From: CAVQRB01 sp963715055
GTDB lineage: Bacteria > Pseudomonadota > Alphaproteobacteria > Rhodobacterales > Rhodobacteraceae
Reading direction: 5' to 3'
DNA: 64,000 nucleotides
NCBI GenBank assembly: GCA_963715055.1
Contig: CAVQRB010000019.1
Coordinates: 82,074 to 146,073, forward strand
The notes below the pieces were generated by a model. That model searched no databases. It was given only the letters and a program-made list of their open reading frames with translations, and was not told the origin of the DNA. Below are positions 36,379 through 44,554 of the stretch, in pieces (the first letter of the stretch is position 1; every line of letters starts with the position of its first letter). The position numbers and the translations under genes are program-made.

Positions 36379-36845
36379 GCGTTGCCTGCCTGAGACCCGC
36401 GCGGTCCACGGATGCAGGGCGCGTCGGCGCTATCCTGTCGCAGTTCATCGACACGACGCCCTGGATGCCGCGGTTGCACAGCCGGGCCGAAGACCTGGCC
36501 TTTGCCGGGCGCATGATCGACAAGGGCTGGGTCACGGTGGCCGAAACGGGCGCTGCGGGTGCGGTCTGCGGCTTTCTCGCCCTTGACGAAAGTGACGTCG
36601 AAGCCCTTTTCGTGAAGGCGGAGGTGCGGGGCATCGGCATCGGCTCCGCGCTGCTTGAGCGCGCCAAGGCGCGAAGTGATCGGCTTTGTTTGTGGACCTT
36701 CGCGGCGAACGACGGCGCGCGGCGCTTTTACGCGCGGCACGGGTTTCGCGAGGCCGCACGCGGCGACGGCTCGGCGAATGAGGAAGGATTGCCGGACATC
36801 CGGCTGGAATGGCGCTCGGAAGGGCAAGGAGAGGCCTGTGACTAA
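36375..36845 (+). CDS. GNAT family N-acetyltransferase
   Basis: This 156-aa acetyl-CoA-dependent acetyltransferase carries the GNAT motif A at VRGIGIGSALLERAK (about residues 76-90) and a typical RFYARHGFRE near residue 116. The GTG start overlaps the ycjX stop, and the 3' end overlaps ycjF by 8 bp, so it is embedded in the ycjX-ycjF unit. The substrate (protein or small amine) is unknown. Confidence 0.88.
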   Translation: MSVACLRPARSTDAGRVGAILSQFIDTTPWMPRLHSRAEDLAFAGRMIDKGWVTVAETGAAGAVCGFLALDESDVEALFVKAEVRGIGIGSALLERAKARSDRLCLWTFAANDGARRFYARHGFREAARGDGSANEEGLPDIRLEWRSEGQGEACD

Positions 36846-37830
36846 GGGACCGGTGCTGATCGAACTGGACGAGCCTGCACCGCGGGTGGCTGATGCGCCG
36901 CCGGTGCCGGAGGTGGAGCCGCTGGCCGAGGGCCGCGCGATGCAGACCGCGGCCATGCTGGCGGCGCGCGAACCCTCGCGCCTCGCCCGTTGGTTCTGGC
37001 AGCTTGGAGCGGCGCTCGTGGGCGCGCTGGTCTCCATCGCGGCTTGGAATTTCGTGACGGAGCTCGTGGCGCGCAACCCGATCCTCGGTTGGGCGATGAC
37101 TGCGCTCATCGCGGCTTTCCTGCTGGTGCTTGCGGCCATCGCCTTTCGCGAGATTGCGGCCATCGGGCGGCTCGCGCGCCTCGACGGGCTGCGGCAGGCT
37201 GCGGATACAGCACTCGCAGACAATGACCTTGCCGGCGCGCGCAAGGTCACGCAGCGGTTGCAGAGCCTCTACAGTTCAAGGCCCGCGACAAGCTGGGGGC
37301 GGGACCGTTTCGCCGACCTGAAGGGCGACCAGATGGATGCGGCAAGCCTGCTGGCGCTGGCGGATACGGAGATCCTGACACCTCTGGATGTACTGGCCTC
37401 CCGCGAGGTCGAAGCCGCCGCGCGCCAGGTCGCCACTGTCACGGCACTGGTGCCGCTGGCGCTGGCCGATGTGGCGGCGGCGCTGACCGCCAACCTGCGG
37501 ATGATCCGGCGGATCGCGGAAGTCTACGGCGGACGCTCGGGGTTTCTGGGCAGCTGGCGTCTCACCCGCGCAGTGCTGTCCCATATGGTTGCCACCGGCG
37601 CCGTAGCGGTGGGCGACGACCTGCTGGAGCCGGTTCTGGGCGGCACGATCATCGGCAAGCTCTCGCGCCGCTTCGGCGAGGGGCTGGTCAATGGCGCGCT
37701 GACGGCCCGGGTCGGCGTGGCGGCGATGGAGGTCTGCCGACCCTTGCCCTTCGCCAAAGGCAAGCGCCCCAAGGTGCGCGACATCATCAAGCGCGCCCTT
37801 GGCGGGCTTTTCACTTCTGCGAAGACGTGA
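36838..37830 (+). CDS. ycjF: TIGR01620/YcjF-like membrane protein
   Basis: This 330-aa protein has an N-terminal Pro/Glu-rich cytoplasmic leader (about 1-45), two TM segments near residues 55-100, and a C-terminal DUF697-type domain (FLGSWRLTRAVLSHMVATGAV near 235). Members pair with YcjX; their role is unsettled. The GTG at 36838 has AAGGAG 6 nt upstream; an upstream ATG in frame would overlap the whole GNAT gene and is rejected. Confidence 0.85.
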   Translation: MTKGPVLIELDEPAPRVADAPPVPEVEPLAEGRAMQTAAMLAAREPSRLARWFWQLGAALVGALVSIAAWNFVTELVARNPILGWAMTALIAAFLLVLAAIAFREIAAIGRLARLDGLRQAADTALADNDLAGARKVTQRLQSLYSSRPATSWGRDRFADLKGDQMDAASLLALADTEILTPLDVLASREVEAAARQVATVTALVPLALADVAAALTANLRMIRRIAEVYGGRSGFLGSWRLTRAVLSHMVATGAVAVGDDLLEPVLGGTIIGKLSRRFGEGLVNGALTARVGVAAMEVCRPLPFAKGKRPKVRDIIKRALGGLFTSAKT

Positions 37831-37855
37831 CGGTCGCGGCCCTGCGGTCAGGGTC

Positions 37856-37884
37856 TTGCCCGGGCGCGCGCTGCTGCCTATAAG
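37856..37884 (+). promoter_or_regulatory. predicted promoter of the ileS leader transcript
   Basis: TTGCCC (37856-37861) and TATAAG (37879-37884) are separated by 17 bp, matching sigma-70 spacing. The predicted start is about 7 nt downstream, practically at the leader-peptide ATG at 37891, giving a leaderless short ORF. Inferred from motif and spacing only. Confidence 0.5.
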
Positions 37885-37890
37885 GCGCGC

Positions 37891-37941
37891 ATGACGGATC
37901 ACGGCCTGATCATCATCCGAATTATTTCCCCGGCGCTCTGA
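37891..37941 (+). CDS. isoleucine-rich leader peptide upstream of ileS
   Basis: A 16-codon ORF reads MTDHGLIIIRIISPAL, with Ile at residues 7, 8, 9, 11 and 12 (ATC ATC ATC, then ATT ATT). It ends 87 bp before ileS. A leader with clustered codons for the amino acid charged by the downstream synthetase is the classic layout of ribosome-mediated attenuation. A stalled ribosome on the Ile codons would cover the 5' arm of the hairpin at 37929-37958. That the ORF is translated is an inference. Confidence 0.6.
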   Translation: MTDHGLIIIRIISPAL

Positions 37942-37983
37942 GTTCCTGAGCCGCCGGGCCAAGGTGTTCGAGACCCTCGCACC
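37929..37983 (+). promoter_or_regulatory. candidate attenuator hairpins between leader and ileS
   Basis: Stem 1: CCCGGCG-CTC (37929-37938) pairs with GAG-C-CGCCGGG (37948-37958), 10 bp with one bulge. Its 9-nt loop holds the leader stop codon. Stem 2: GGTG(TT)CGAG pairs with CTCGCACC (37963-37983). Neither is followed by a T-run, so control may be Rho-dependent or translational rather than by intrinsic termination. Confidence 0.45.
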
Positions 37984-38028
37984 GACCGCTTCATTCCAAT
38001 TCGCCTCCCCATTCGAAGGACGCCCGCC

Positions 38029-40944
38029 ATGTGCGCCGATACCGCCGACAAACCCGACTACAAATCCACGCTGAGCCTGCCGAAGACCGATTTCCCGATG
38101 CGCGCAGGATTGCCGCAACGTGAACCCGACTGGCTGAAGCGTTGGGAGGAGATCGGTGTCTATGACCGGCTGCGCGCCAAGAAGGGGCGGCCGCCCTTCA
38201 CCCTGCACGACGGGCCGCCCTACGCCAACGGGCATCTGCACATCGGCCATGCGCTCAACAAGACGCTCAAGGACATGGTGGTGCGCAGCCAGCAGATGAT
38301 GGGGTTCGATGCGCGCTATATCCCGGGCTGGGATTGTCACGGCTTGCCCATCGAGTGGAAGATCGAGGAGCAGTACCGCGCCAAGGGCAAGGACAAGGAC
38401 GAGATCGACGTGGTGGATTTCCGGCAGGAGTGCCGCAAGTTCGCCGAAGGCTGGGTCGATATCCAGCGCGAGGAGTTCAAGCGTCTGGGCATCACCGGCA
38501 ACTGGGCTGATCCCTACCTCACGATGGATTTCCACGCCGAGCGGGTGATCGCGGAGGAGTTCCAGAAGTTCCTGATGACCGGCGTGCTCTACCAGGGCTC
38601 CAAGCCCGTGATGTGGTCGCCGGTGGAAAAGACGGCACTGGCCGAGGCCGAGGTCGAGTATCACGACCGCCAGACCGATGCGATCTGGGTGCGGTTTCCG
38701 GTGGTGGGCGGCGATGCTGTTTTCAGCAATGATAAAACGTCGGTTCTGATCTGGACAACGACGCCCTGGACGATTCCGCAGAACCGGGCGATCTGCTTCG
38801 GGCCGGGGATTTCCTATGGGCTCTATGAAGTTATCGGTCGGCCCGAGGAGTGCTGGGCGACCATCGGAGAGCGGGTGATCGTGGCCGACGGGCTGGCGGA
38901 AGGCATTTTCGCACAGGCGCGGCTCGATGGCGAAGGCATGGTGCGGCGGCTGGCGGATGTGTCGGCGGACGATCTGACCGGGCTGACTTGCGCGCATCCG
39001 CTGCGCGGGGCCGAGGGCGCTGCGGCTGAGTGGGATTTCGATGTCCCGCTCCTGCCGGGCGACCATGTGACCGACGATGCGGGTACAGGGTTCGTGCATA
39101 CCGCGCCGAGCCACGGCGACGACGACTACGCCATCGGGGTCAAGCATGGCCTGCCGATGACCTACAACATCCTCGACGACAGCGCTTTCCGCGCCGATCT
39201 GCCGTTCTTTGCGGGCGAGCAGGTGATCCGGCCCAACGGCAAACCGGGCGGGGCCAGCAAGGCGGTGATCGAGAAGCTGAAGGAGTTGGGCAGCCTGATC
39301 GCGATGAAGCGCATCACCATTTCGGACGCGCATTCCTGGCGCTCGAAGGCGCCGGTGATCCGCCTCAACCGGCCCCAGTGGTTCGCCGCCATCGACCGGC
39401 CCGTGGGCGACGGGCAGGACACCTATGGCGAGACGATCCGAAAGCGGGCGCTGACCTCCATCGACCAGCTGGTGACCTGGACGCCGCAGACCGGGCGCAA
39501 CCGGCTCTATTCGATGATCGAGGCGCGGCCCGACTGGGTGCTGTCGCGGCAGCGCGCCTGGGGCGTGCCGCTGACCTGCTTCGTGAAGAAGGGCGCCAGG
39601 CACGACGACGCGGATTTCCTGCTGCGCCATGCCGAAGTGAACGCGCGGATCCTCGAGGCTTTCGAGGCGGAAGGTGCGGATGCCTGGTACAAGGAGGGTG
39701 CCAAGGAGCGGTTCCTCGCGGGCATCGTGAACCCGGACGACTACGATCAGGTCATGGACATCCTCGATGTGTGGTTCGATTCAGGCTCAACCCATGCCTT
39801 CACCCTGCGCGACCGGGCGGATGGCTCCGACGACGGGCTGGCGGATCTCTACCTCGAAGGCACCGACCAGCACCGTGGCTGGTTCCATTCCTCGATGCTG
39901 CAGGCCTGCGGCACCATCGGGCGCGCGCCCTACCGTGCCGTGCTGACCCATGGCTTCACGCTGGATGAGAAGGGCATGAAGATGTCCAAATCGCTCGGCA
40001 ACACGGTGGCACCCGAGAAGGTGATCCAGCAATACGGTGCCGATATCCTGCGGCTCTGGGTGGCGCAGTCGGATTATACCGTCGATCTGCGGATCGGGCC
40101 GGAGATCCTCAAGAACGTCTCCGACAGCTACCGGCGGTTGCGCAACACCATGCGCTACATGCTGGGTTCGCTCAGCGACTTCAGCGAGGCGGATCGGGTC
40201 GAGCCCTCCGAGATGCCAGAGCTTGAACGCTGGGTGCTGCACCGGCTGGCGGAACTCGACAGGACCGTGCGCGAAGGCTACGCGAAATACGATTTCCAGG
40301 GCGTGTTCCAGGCGGTTTTCACCTTCGCGACGGTGGATCTCTCGGCCTTTTATTTCGACGTGCGCAAGGATGCGCTTTACTGCGATGGAGATACGGCTCA
40401 GCGGCGCGCGGCGCGCACCGTGCTCGACGCGCTCTTCCACCGCCTGACCACCTGGCTGGCACCAGTTCTGGTCTTCACGATGGAGGAGGTCTGGCTGGAG
40501 CGCTTCCCCGGCGACGGCTCCTCGGTGCATCTGGTGGATTTCCCGCAGACGCCGCTGGGCTGGCTCGATCCGGCGCTGGCCGCCAAATGGTCGGGCATTC
40601 GCGCGGCGCGGCGTGTGGTGACGGCAGCGCTGGAAATCGAGCGCACCAACAAGGTGATCGGTGCCTCACTGGAAGCGGCCCCGGTGGTCCATGTGCAGGA
40701 CGAAGCCTTGCGCGCGGCGCTGGAATGCATTCCCTTTGCCGACGTCTGCATCACCTCGCAGATCACCTTGACGGGCGAGGCGCCTCCGCACGGCGCCTTC
40801 ACCCTGCCGGAGGTCAAGGGCATCGCCGTGGTTTTTGCCAAGGCAAGCGGCGAGAAATGCGCGCGTTGCTGGAAGGTGCTGCCGGATGTAGGCACGCATG
40901 CGCATGAGGGTCTGTGCGCCCGTTGCGACGCGGCAGTGAGCTGA
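38029..40944 (+). CDS. ileS: isoleucyl-tRNA synthetase
   Basis: This 971-aa class I synthetase charges tRNA-Ile and edits valine. It has the HIGH motif in PYANGHLHIGHALNK (about residues 64-78), a CP1 editing domain (about 200-400, with TTTPWTIPQN) and KMSKS in GMKMSKSLGNTV (near residue 650). The C-terminal zinc knuckle is CARCWKVLP...CARC. The length is normal for the bacterial form. The upstream Ile-rich leader suggests supply-dependent control. Confidence 0.97.
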   Translation: MCADTADKPDYKSTLSLPKTDFPMRAGLPQREPDWLKRWEEIGVYDRLRAKKGRPPFTLHDGPPYANGHLHIGHALNKTLKDMVVRSQQMMGFDARYIPGWDCHGLPIEWKIEEQYRAKGKDKDEIDVVDFRQECRKFAEGWVDIQREEFKRLGITGNWADPYLTMDFHAERVIAEEFQKFLMTGVLYQGSKPVMWSPVEKTALAEAEVEYHDRQTDAIWVRFPVVGGDAVFSNDKTSVLIWTTTPWTIPQNRAICFGPGISYGLYEVIGRPEECWATIGERVIVADGLAEGIFAQARLDGEGMVRRLADVSADDLTGLTCAHPLRGAEGAAAEWDFDVPLLPGDHVTDDAGTGFVHTAPSHGDDDYAIGVKHGLPMTYNILDDSAFRADLPFFAGEQVIRPNGKPGGASKAVIEKLKELGSLIAMKRITISDAHSWRSKAPVIRLNRPQWFAAIDRPVGDGQDTYGETIRKRALTSIDQLVTWTPQTGRNRLYSMIEARPDWVLSRQRAWGVPLTCFVKKGARHDDADFLLRHAEVNARILEAFEAEGADAWYKEGAKERFLAGIVNPDDYDQVMDILDVWFDSGSTHAFTLRDRADGSDDGLADLYLEGTDQHRGWFHSSMLQACGTIGRAPYRAVLTHGFTLDEKGMKMSKSLGNTVAPEKVIQQYGADILRLWVAQSDYTVDLRIGPEILKNVSDSYRRLRNTMRYMLGSLSDFSEADRVEPSEMPELERWVLHRLAELDRTVREGYAKYDFQGVFQAVFTFATVDLSAFYFDVRKDALYCDGDTAQRRAARTVLDALFHRLTTWLAPVLVFTMEEVWLERFPGDGSSVHLVDFPQTPLGWLDPALAAKWSGIRAARRVVTAALEIERTNKVIGASLEAAPVVHVQDEALRAALECIPFADVCITSQITLTGEAPPHGAFTLPEVKGIAVVFAKASGEKCARCWKVLPDVGTHAHEGLCARCDAAVS

Positions 40945-40951
40945 ACCGGAG

Positions 40952-40971
40952 GGGCGGCGGTCGCGCCGCCC
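40952..40971. terminator. GC-rich hairpin between convergent ileS and NTF2-like genes
   Basis: GGGCGGCG and CGCCGCCC form an 8-bp stem with a GTCG tetraloop directly after the ileS stop, in the gap between convergent genes. There is no long T-run, so it is a probable but weak bidirectional terminator. Confidence 0.5.
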
Positions 40972-40978
40972 TGGCTGC

Positions 40979-41359
40979 TTATTTGCCGTCGATCTGCCGC
41001 TGGTAGTCCGTCGCATCGAACCAGCCGAGCGAGCGTGTGACGCTCATGTTCTCGTCGAGGTCCCATTCCTCCCAGCCGGAAACCTTGCAGAAGTTCTTCG
41101 TTTCCGCGTGGTGGCCTTCCAGCGTCCAGAGGTAGACCGCATGGCTGCCGGTGCTGCGGATCCCGTCACAGGTGAGTTTCAGATCTGGAAAGGCCGCATG
41201 AAACCCCGCGGCCATGGCCTCGAGTGCTGCGCGTCCGGCATGGGGGTCGCCACGATTTATGATGATATGCGCCTCGGGCGTGAAATGCGCTGCGACTGCG
41301 GCGGGGTTGCCGGAATTCCAGGCGGCCGTGTAGGCGATGGCCTTGTCTTCGGGTGTCAT
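40979..41359 (-). CDS. nuclear transport factor 2 / SnoaL-like protein
   Basis: This 126-aa single-domain NTF2-like fold protein starts MTPEDKAIAYTAAWNSGNPAA, carries ALEAMAAGFHAAFPDLKLTC near residue 45 and a late WTLEGHHAETKNF strand. The family includes polyketide cyclases, isomerases and binding proteins; no catalytic set can be assigned. The ATG at 41359 gives family-typical length. It is divergent from ogt. Confidence 0.8.
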   Translation of the reverse strand: MTPEDKAIAYTAAWNSGNPAAVAAHFTPEAHIIINRGDPHAGRAALEAMAAGFHAAFPDLKLTCDGIRSTGSHAVYLWTLEGHHAETKNFCKVSGWEEWDLDENMSVTRSLGWFDATDYQRQIDGK

Positions 41360-41491
41360 GCGAGACCTTTCAATGGCATTTGCAAATGTGGTGGATGCAT
41401 CGTGCCGGGCGCGCCTGCTGCCTGTCCAGTCTTTTCGGCAAAGGCGCAGGATCCGGGTTGCGCGGCCTGCCTGTCCGCGAGAGCATGGGGC

Positions 41492-41947
41492 ATGTTGCAG
41501 AAGACCGTCAAAACCCGCTTCGGTGATCTCTGCCTCGTCGAGGAGGATGGGGCGATTGTTGCCTTGCGCTGGGGCTTTGCCCGGCACGAAGCCGCGTCGC
41601 CGCTGCTCGAGAAAGCGGCGCGGCAGTTGGAAGAATACGACGCCGGGGCGCGACAGGCCTTTGATCTGCCGTTGCGCGTGACAGGCAGCGACCTGCAGCG
41701 CGCGGTCTGCGATGCGATCCATGCGATCCCCTTCGGCGAGACCGTGACCTACGGCGACATTGCCAAGATGCTCGGGGTGCCTGCGCAGGCGGTGGGGCAG
41801 GCCTGCGGCGGCAATCCGATCCCGATCCTCATTCCCTGTCACCGGGTCATGGGGGCGAAGGGGCTCACCGGTTTTTCGGGCGCAGGCGGGATCGAGACCA
41901 AGGTGGCATTGCTGCGCCACGAAGGGGCGGCCGGACTATTGATCTGA
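41492..41947 (+). CDS. ogt: methylated-DNA-[protein]-cysteine S-methyltransferase
   Basis: This 151-aa Ogt/AGT-type DNA repair protein has the active-site Cys in IPCHRVMG (about residue 116), preceded by the DNA-binding PFGETVTYGDIAKML helix (about 78-92). It takes O6-alkyl groups from guanine onto that cysteine. The N-terminal domain is short. ATG 41492 starts the typical TRFGDLCLVEEDG strand. The 3' end overlaps the convergent pcs by 12 bp. Confidence 0.92.
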   Translation: MLQKTVKTRFGDLCLVEEDGAIVALRWGFARHEAASPLLEKAARQLEEYDAGARQAFDLPLRVTGSDLQRAVCDAIHAIPFGETVTYGDIAKMLGVPAQAVGQACGGNPIPILIPCHRVMGAKGLTGFSGAGGIETKVALLRHEGAAGLLI

Positions 41948-42655
41948 TGCCGCCTCAGCGCCGTCGTCGGCGGTCGGGAAGAGCTGTTGCGCGATGCCGG
42001 CGAGCAGCAGGTAGACCGAGGTCGCAACCAGCCCCCAATGCGCCCAGCTGTTGTCGTAGAAATCGAACCAGGCGGCCCAGCCGGCAAAGAGCGTCCATGC
42101 CAGCGCCATCGGCAGCGTGATCCAGCGCCAGCGCTCGGTGCGCACCGGGTGCACGAATTTGAGCCGGGTGAACATCGCTGCGGCGAGCACGCTGACAAGG
42201 CCCAGCGAGACCCAGAAATTCGGTTCCAGCGCGAAGATCACCAGTACCACCATGTTCCAGCAGCCGGGAAAGCCCGAGAAGGAATTATCCTTTGTCTTCA
42301 TGCGCGTATCGGCAAAGTAGAGCGCCGAGGTGAAGGTGATGATGATGATCGCGCACCATCCTGTCCAGCCGTCCATCAGGCCCGAGGAGAAGAGCGCAAA
42401 GGCGGGGATGAAAACGTAAGTGAGGTAGTCGATGATCAGGTCGAGCAGCACCCCGTCGAATTCCGGGGCATAATGTTTGACGTGGTACTTGCGGGCGAGG
42501 GGGCCGTCGACGCCGTCGACGGCGAAGGCGACAACCAGCCACAAGAACATCAGATCCCATTCGCCTTCGACGGCGGCCAGCATGGCCAGCATCGCGAAGA
42601 CGGCGCCCGTCGCGGTGAAGAGGTGTACGCCGAGGGCGCGCATATGATCGGTCAT
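41936..42655 (-). CDS. pcs: phosphatidylcholine synthase
   Basis: This 239-aa integral membrane protein has about eight TM segments. The CDP-alcohol phosphotransferase motif reads DGVDGPLARKYHV...EFDGVLLD (about residues 44-70). Pcs joins choline directly to CDP-diacylglycerol, a route common in host-associated and marine alphaproteobacteria. The Pcs-type spacing and the following LIIDYLTYVFIP distinguish it from PgsA and PssA. ATG 42655 (MTDHMRALG) is the likely start. Confidence 0.9.
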   Translation of the reverse strand: MTDHMRALGVHLFTATGAVFAMLAMLAAVEGEWDLMFLWLVVAFAVDGVDGPLARKYHVKHYAPEFDGVLLDLIIDYLTYVFIPAFALFSSGLMDGWTGWCAIIIITFTSALYFADTRMKTKDNSFSGFPGCWNMVVLVIFALEPNFWVSLGLVSVLAAAMFTRLKFVHPVRTERWRWITLPMALAWTLFAGWAAWFDFYDNSWAHWGLVATSVYLLLAGIAQQLFPTADDGAEAASDQ

Positions 42656-42772
42656 GGCCTGTTCATGCCGCAAGCGCTTCGGGGATGCAAAAGGAAAAGC
42701 GGCAAGGTTCGGGGCATCGTACCGCTTGCCTGCGGAACGGGCGTTGGCGTCGGCACGGTCGATCGATGGCGC

Positions 42773-43696
42773 TCAGCCGGCCTTGGGATGGGTGCGCTGG
42801 TAGACCTCCATCAGTCGGGCGGTATCCACGGCCGTATAGGCCTGCGTTGTGGACAGCGAGGCGTGGCCGAGCAATTCCTGGATCGCGCGCAGATCGCCGC
42901 CGGCTTCCAGCAGATGGGTGGCAAAGCTGTGGCGCATGGCATGTGGCGTGGCGCTCGCAGGCAGGCCGAGTTGCATGCGGGCGGAGGCCATGACCTTCTG
43001 GATTGCGCCGGGCGCAAGCGGGCCGCCGCGGATTGCCCGGAAAAGCGGATCGGATGCCTTGCAGGGGTAGGGGCAGAGCCGCAGGTAGGCCGCCACCGCC
43101 GCGCGCGCGGCCGGCAGCACCGGCACGATACGCTCCTTGCCGCCCTTGCCACGGATGCGCAGCACCTCGGGCAGCGGTGCATCTTCGCCGGTCAGCGAGA
43201 GGGCTTCGGAAATGCGCAAACCGCAGCCCCAGAGCAGCGTGACCACGGCCACATCGCGCGCCGCGACCCAAGGCCGGTCATTCTGCATCTCGATGGTGTC
43301 GATCAGGCTGCGCGCGGCGTCTTCGGCGAGGGGCCGGGGCAGCTTCTTCTGGAACTTCGGGGCGCGGATCGAGAGCACGGCGGTGGGCTCGAACCCTTCG
43401 CGTTCGGCCAGCCAGCGGTAGAAGGCCTTGACCGCGGAAAGCTTGCGCGCGAGCGAGCGCGCACCGACGCCGCCCGCGCGCGTATTGGCCATCCAGGCGC
43501 GCATGTCGCTCACGCTGATCCGCGCGAGTGCCTTCAAACCCTGGCTCTCCGCCTTGTGGCCGGTGATGAAGGCCAGAAAATCCGTCACGTCGCCCTGATA
43601 GGCGGTCAGCGTATTCTCCGCCGCGCCCTTCAGCGCGCGACAATGGCTGAGCCAGAGTTGCAGCGCGTCACGGGCGGCGGGGCTGATCAGGGTCAT
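42773..43696 (-). CDS. xerC: site-specific tyrosine recombinase XerC
   Basis: This 307-aa tyrosine recombinase resolves chromosome dimers at dif with XerD. It has an N-terminal SAM-like core-binding domain (about 10-95) and catalytic residues Arg in LLWGCGLRISEAL, Lys in RGKGGKERIVP, His/Arg in HAMRHSFATHLLEAGG, His in LLGHASLSTTQ and Tyr in AYT. It is treated as housekeeping, not as a phage integrase. It overlaps the DUF484 gene (ATGA). Confidence 0.92.
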   Translation of the reverse strand: MTLISPAARDALQLWLSHCRALKGAAENTLTAYQGDVTDFLAFITGHKAESQGLKALARISVSDMRAWMANTRAGGVGARSLARKLSAVKAFYRWLAEREGFEPTAVLSIRAPKFQKKLPRPLAEDAARSLIDTIEMQNDRPWVAARDVAVVTLLWGCGLRISEALSLTGEDAPLPEVLRIRGKGGKERIVPVLPAARAAVAAYLRLCPYPCKASDPLFRAIRGGPLAPGAIQKVMASARMQLGLPASATPHAMRHSFATHLLEAGGDLRAIQELLGHASLSTTQAYTAVDTARLMEVYQRTHPKAG

Positions 43697-44400
43697 GGCA
43701 GCCAGCGGCGCATGATCCGTTCGGCAACGCCGGCAAAAAAGATGAGCAGATCAGTGCCTTGCTGCGGCCCGAACATATGCGGGTCCTCCGAGGCCAGCAG
43801 CAGCAGGCCGGGGGCTCTATCGGGGCCAAGGTCCAGTTTCAGGCAGGCCTCCGAGCGCAGCCAGTCCGCCTTTTCGCCATAAACCAGCACCGAGGCATTC
43901 TGGATCTGGCGCAGCGTGGCCTGGCGTGCTGGCGTTGCGCGCCCTTGCGTCAGGTAGCCGTCAACCGCGCCCTGCACGTCGATCCTGAGGACTTCCGCCA
44001 GCGCGCCGGATCCGGCGACAGGGCCCGGTGCATCGGCCTCCAGCAGCAGGCGGACGGCATCCACCCGCAGGGTTTCCGCGACCTCGCCGCCCAGCGTCAG
44101 CACGAAGTCCTCGAAGTCCGGGGTCTCCAGCATCCGCAGGATGGCGCGGTGGATCAGGTTGGTGCCCGCGAGGTTTTCATAAGCGGCGGCGATGACCGAG
44201 CGGTGCGTGTCCTCGAGCCGGTCGAGGCGCATTTCCAGCCGGTCCATGGCGATGCCGCGCATGTCGACGATGTTCTCGCCCATCACGCGCTCATTGGCCG
44301 CGATCAGGGCGCGCATCATCTCCTTGTCGTCCAGAATGACATCGGGACGCGAGAGGATCGCCTCGCGCAGGGCGTTATCGATTTTCGGTGTGCTGCTCAT
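43693..44400 (-). CDS. DUF484 family protein
   Basis: This 235-aa protein begins MSSTPKIDNALREAILSRPDVIL and has a helical segment (about 60-85) followed by a GAF-like domain ending PQQGTDLLIFFAGVAERIM. DUF484 genes commonly sit next to xerC, as here with a 4-bp overlap. The function is unknown, possibly a sensory GAF-type role. ATG 44400 is chosen over the upstream open stretch, which is basic and unconserved-looking. Confidence 0.88.
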   Translation of the reverse strand: MSSTPKIDNALREAILSRPDVILDDKEMMRALIAANERVMGENIVDMRGIAMDRLEMRLDRLEDTHRSVIAAAYENLAGTNLIHRAILRMLETPDFEDFVLTLGGEVAETLRVDAVRLLLEADAPGPVAGSGALAEVLRIDVQGAVDGYLTQGRATPARQATLRQIQNASVLVYGEKADWLRSEACLKLDLGPDRAPGLLLLASEDPHMFGPQQGTDLLIFFAGVAERIMRRWLP

Positions 44401-44494
44401 GCTCTGCTCATTGTTACGACGCGTTTTCGCGTTCGGGATCTCGGGTCTGCGTAGCACGACCCTCGCAAATTTTCGCGCCAATTCAACGAAAAAT

Positions 44495-44531
44495 GAAAAA
44501 AGCGCGGTCGGTGTTGCCGATCCGCGCCTGT
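44495..44531 (-). terminator. Rho-independent terminator downstream of fsa
   Basis: Read on the minus strand, GCGCGGATCGG and CCGACCGCGC form a strong stem with a short CAACA-type loop, followed by a run of six T. It lies 24 bp after the fsa stop codon. Confidence 0.85.
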
Positions 44532-44554
44532 TGATTTTTGGTCTCGCGAGAGGT

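Noticed and set aside
37276..39630. Long open frame (784 codons) on the minus strand opposite ycjF and ileS
   Set aside because: Antisense shadow of highly biased GC-rich codons; composition is Arg/His/Pro-rich and lacks any domain, while the plus strand encodes clear proteins.
42773..43696. XerC as a sign of an integrated mobile element
   Set aside because: It has all features of the housekeeping recombinase and sits next to DUF484, the normal place; no att-like repeats or phage genes nearby.
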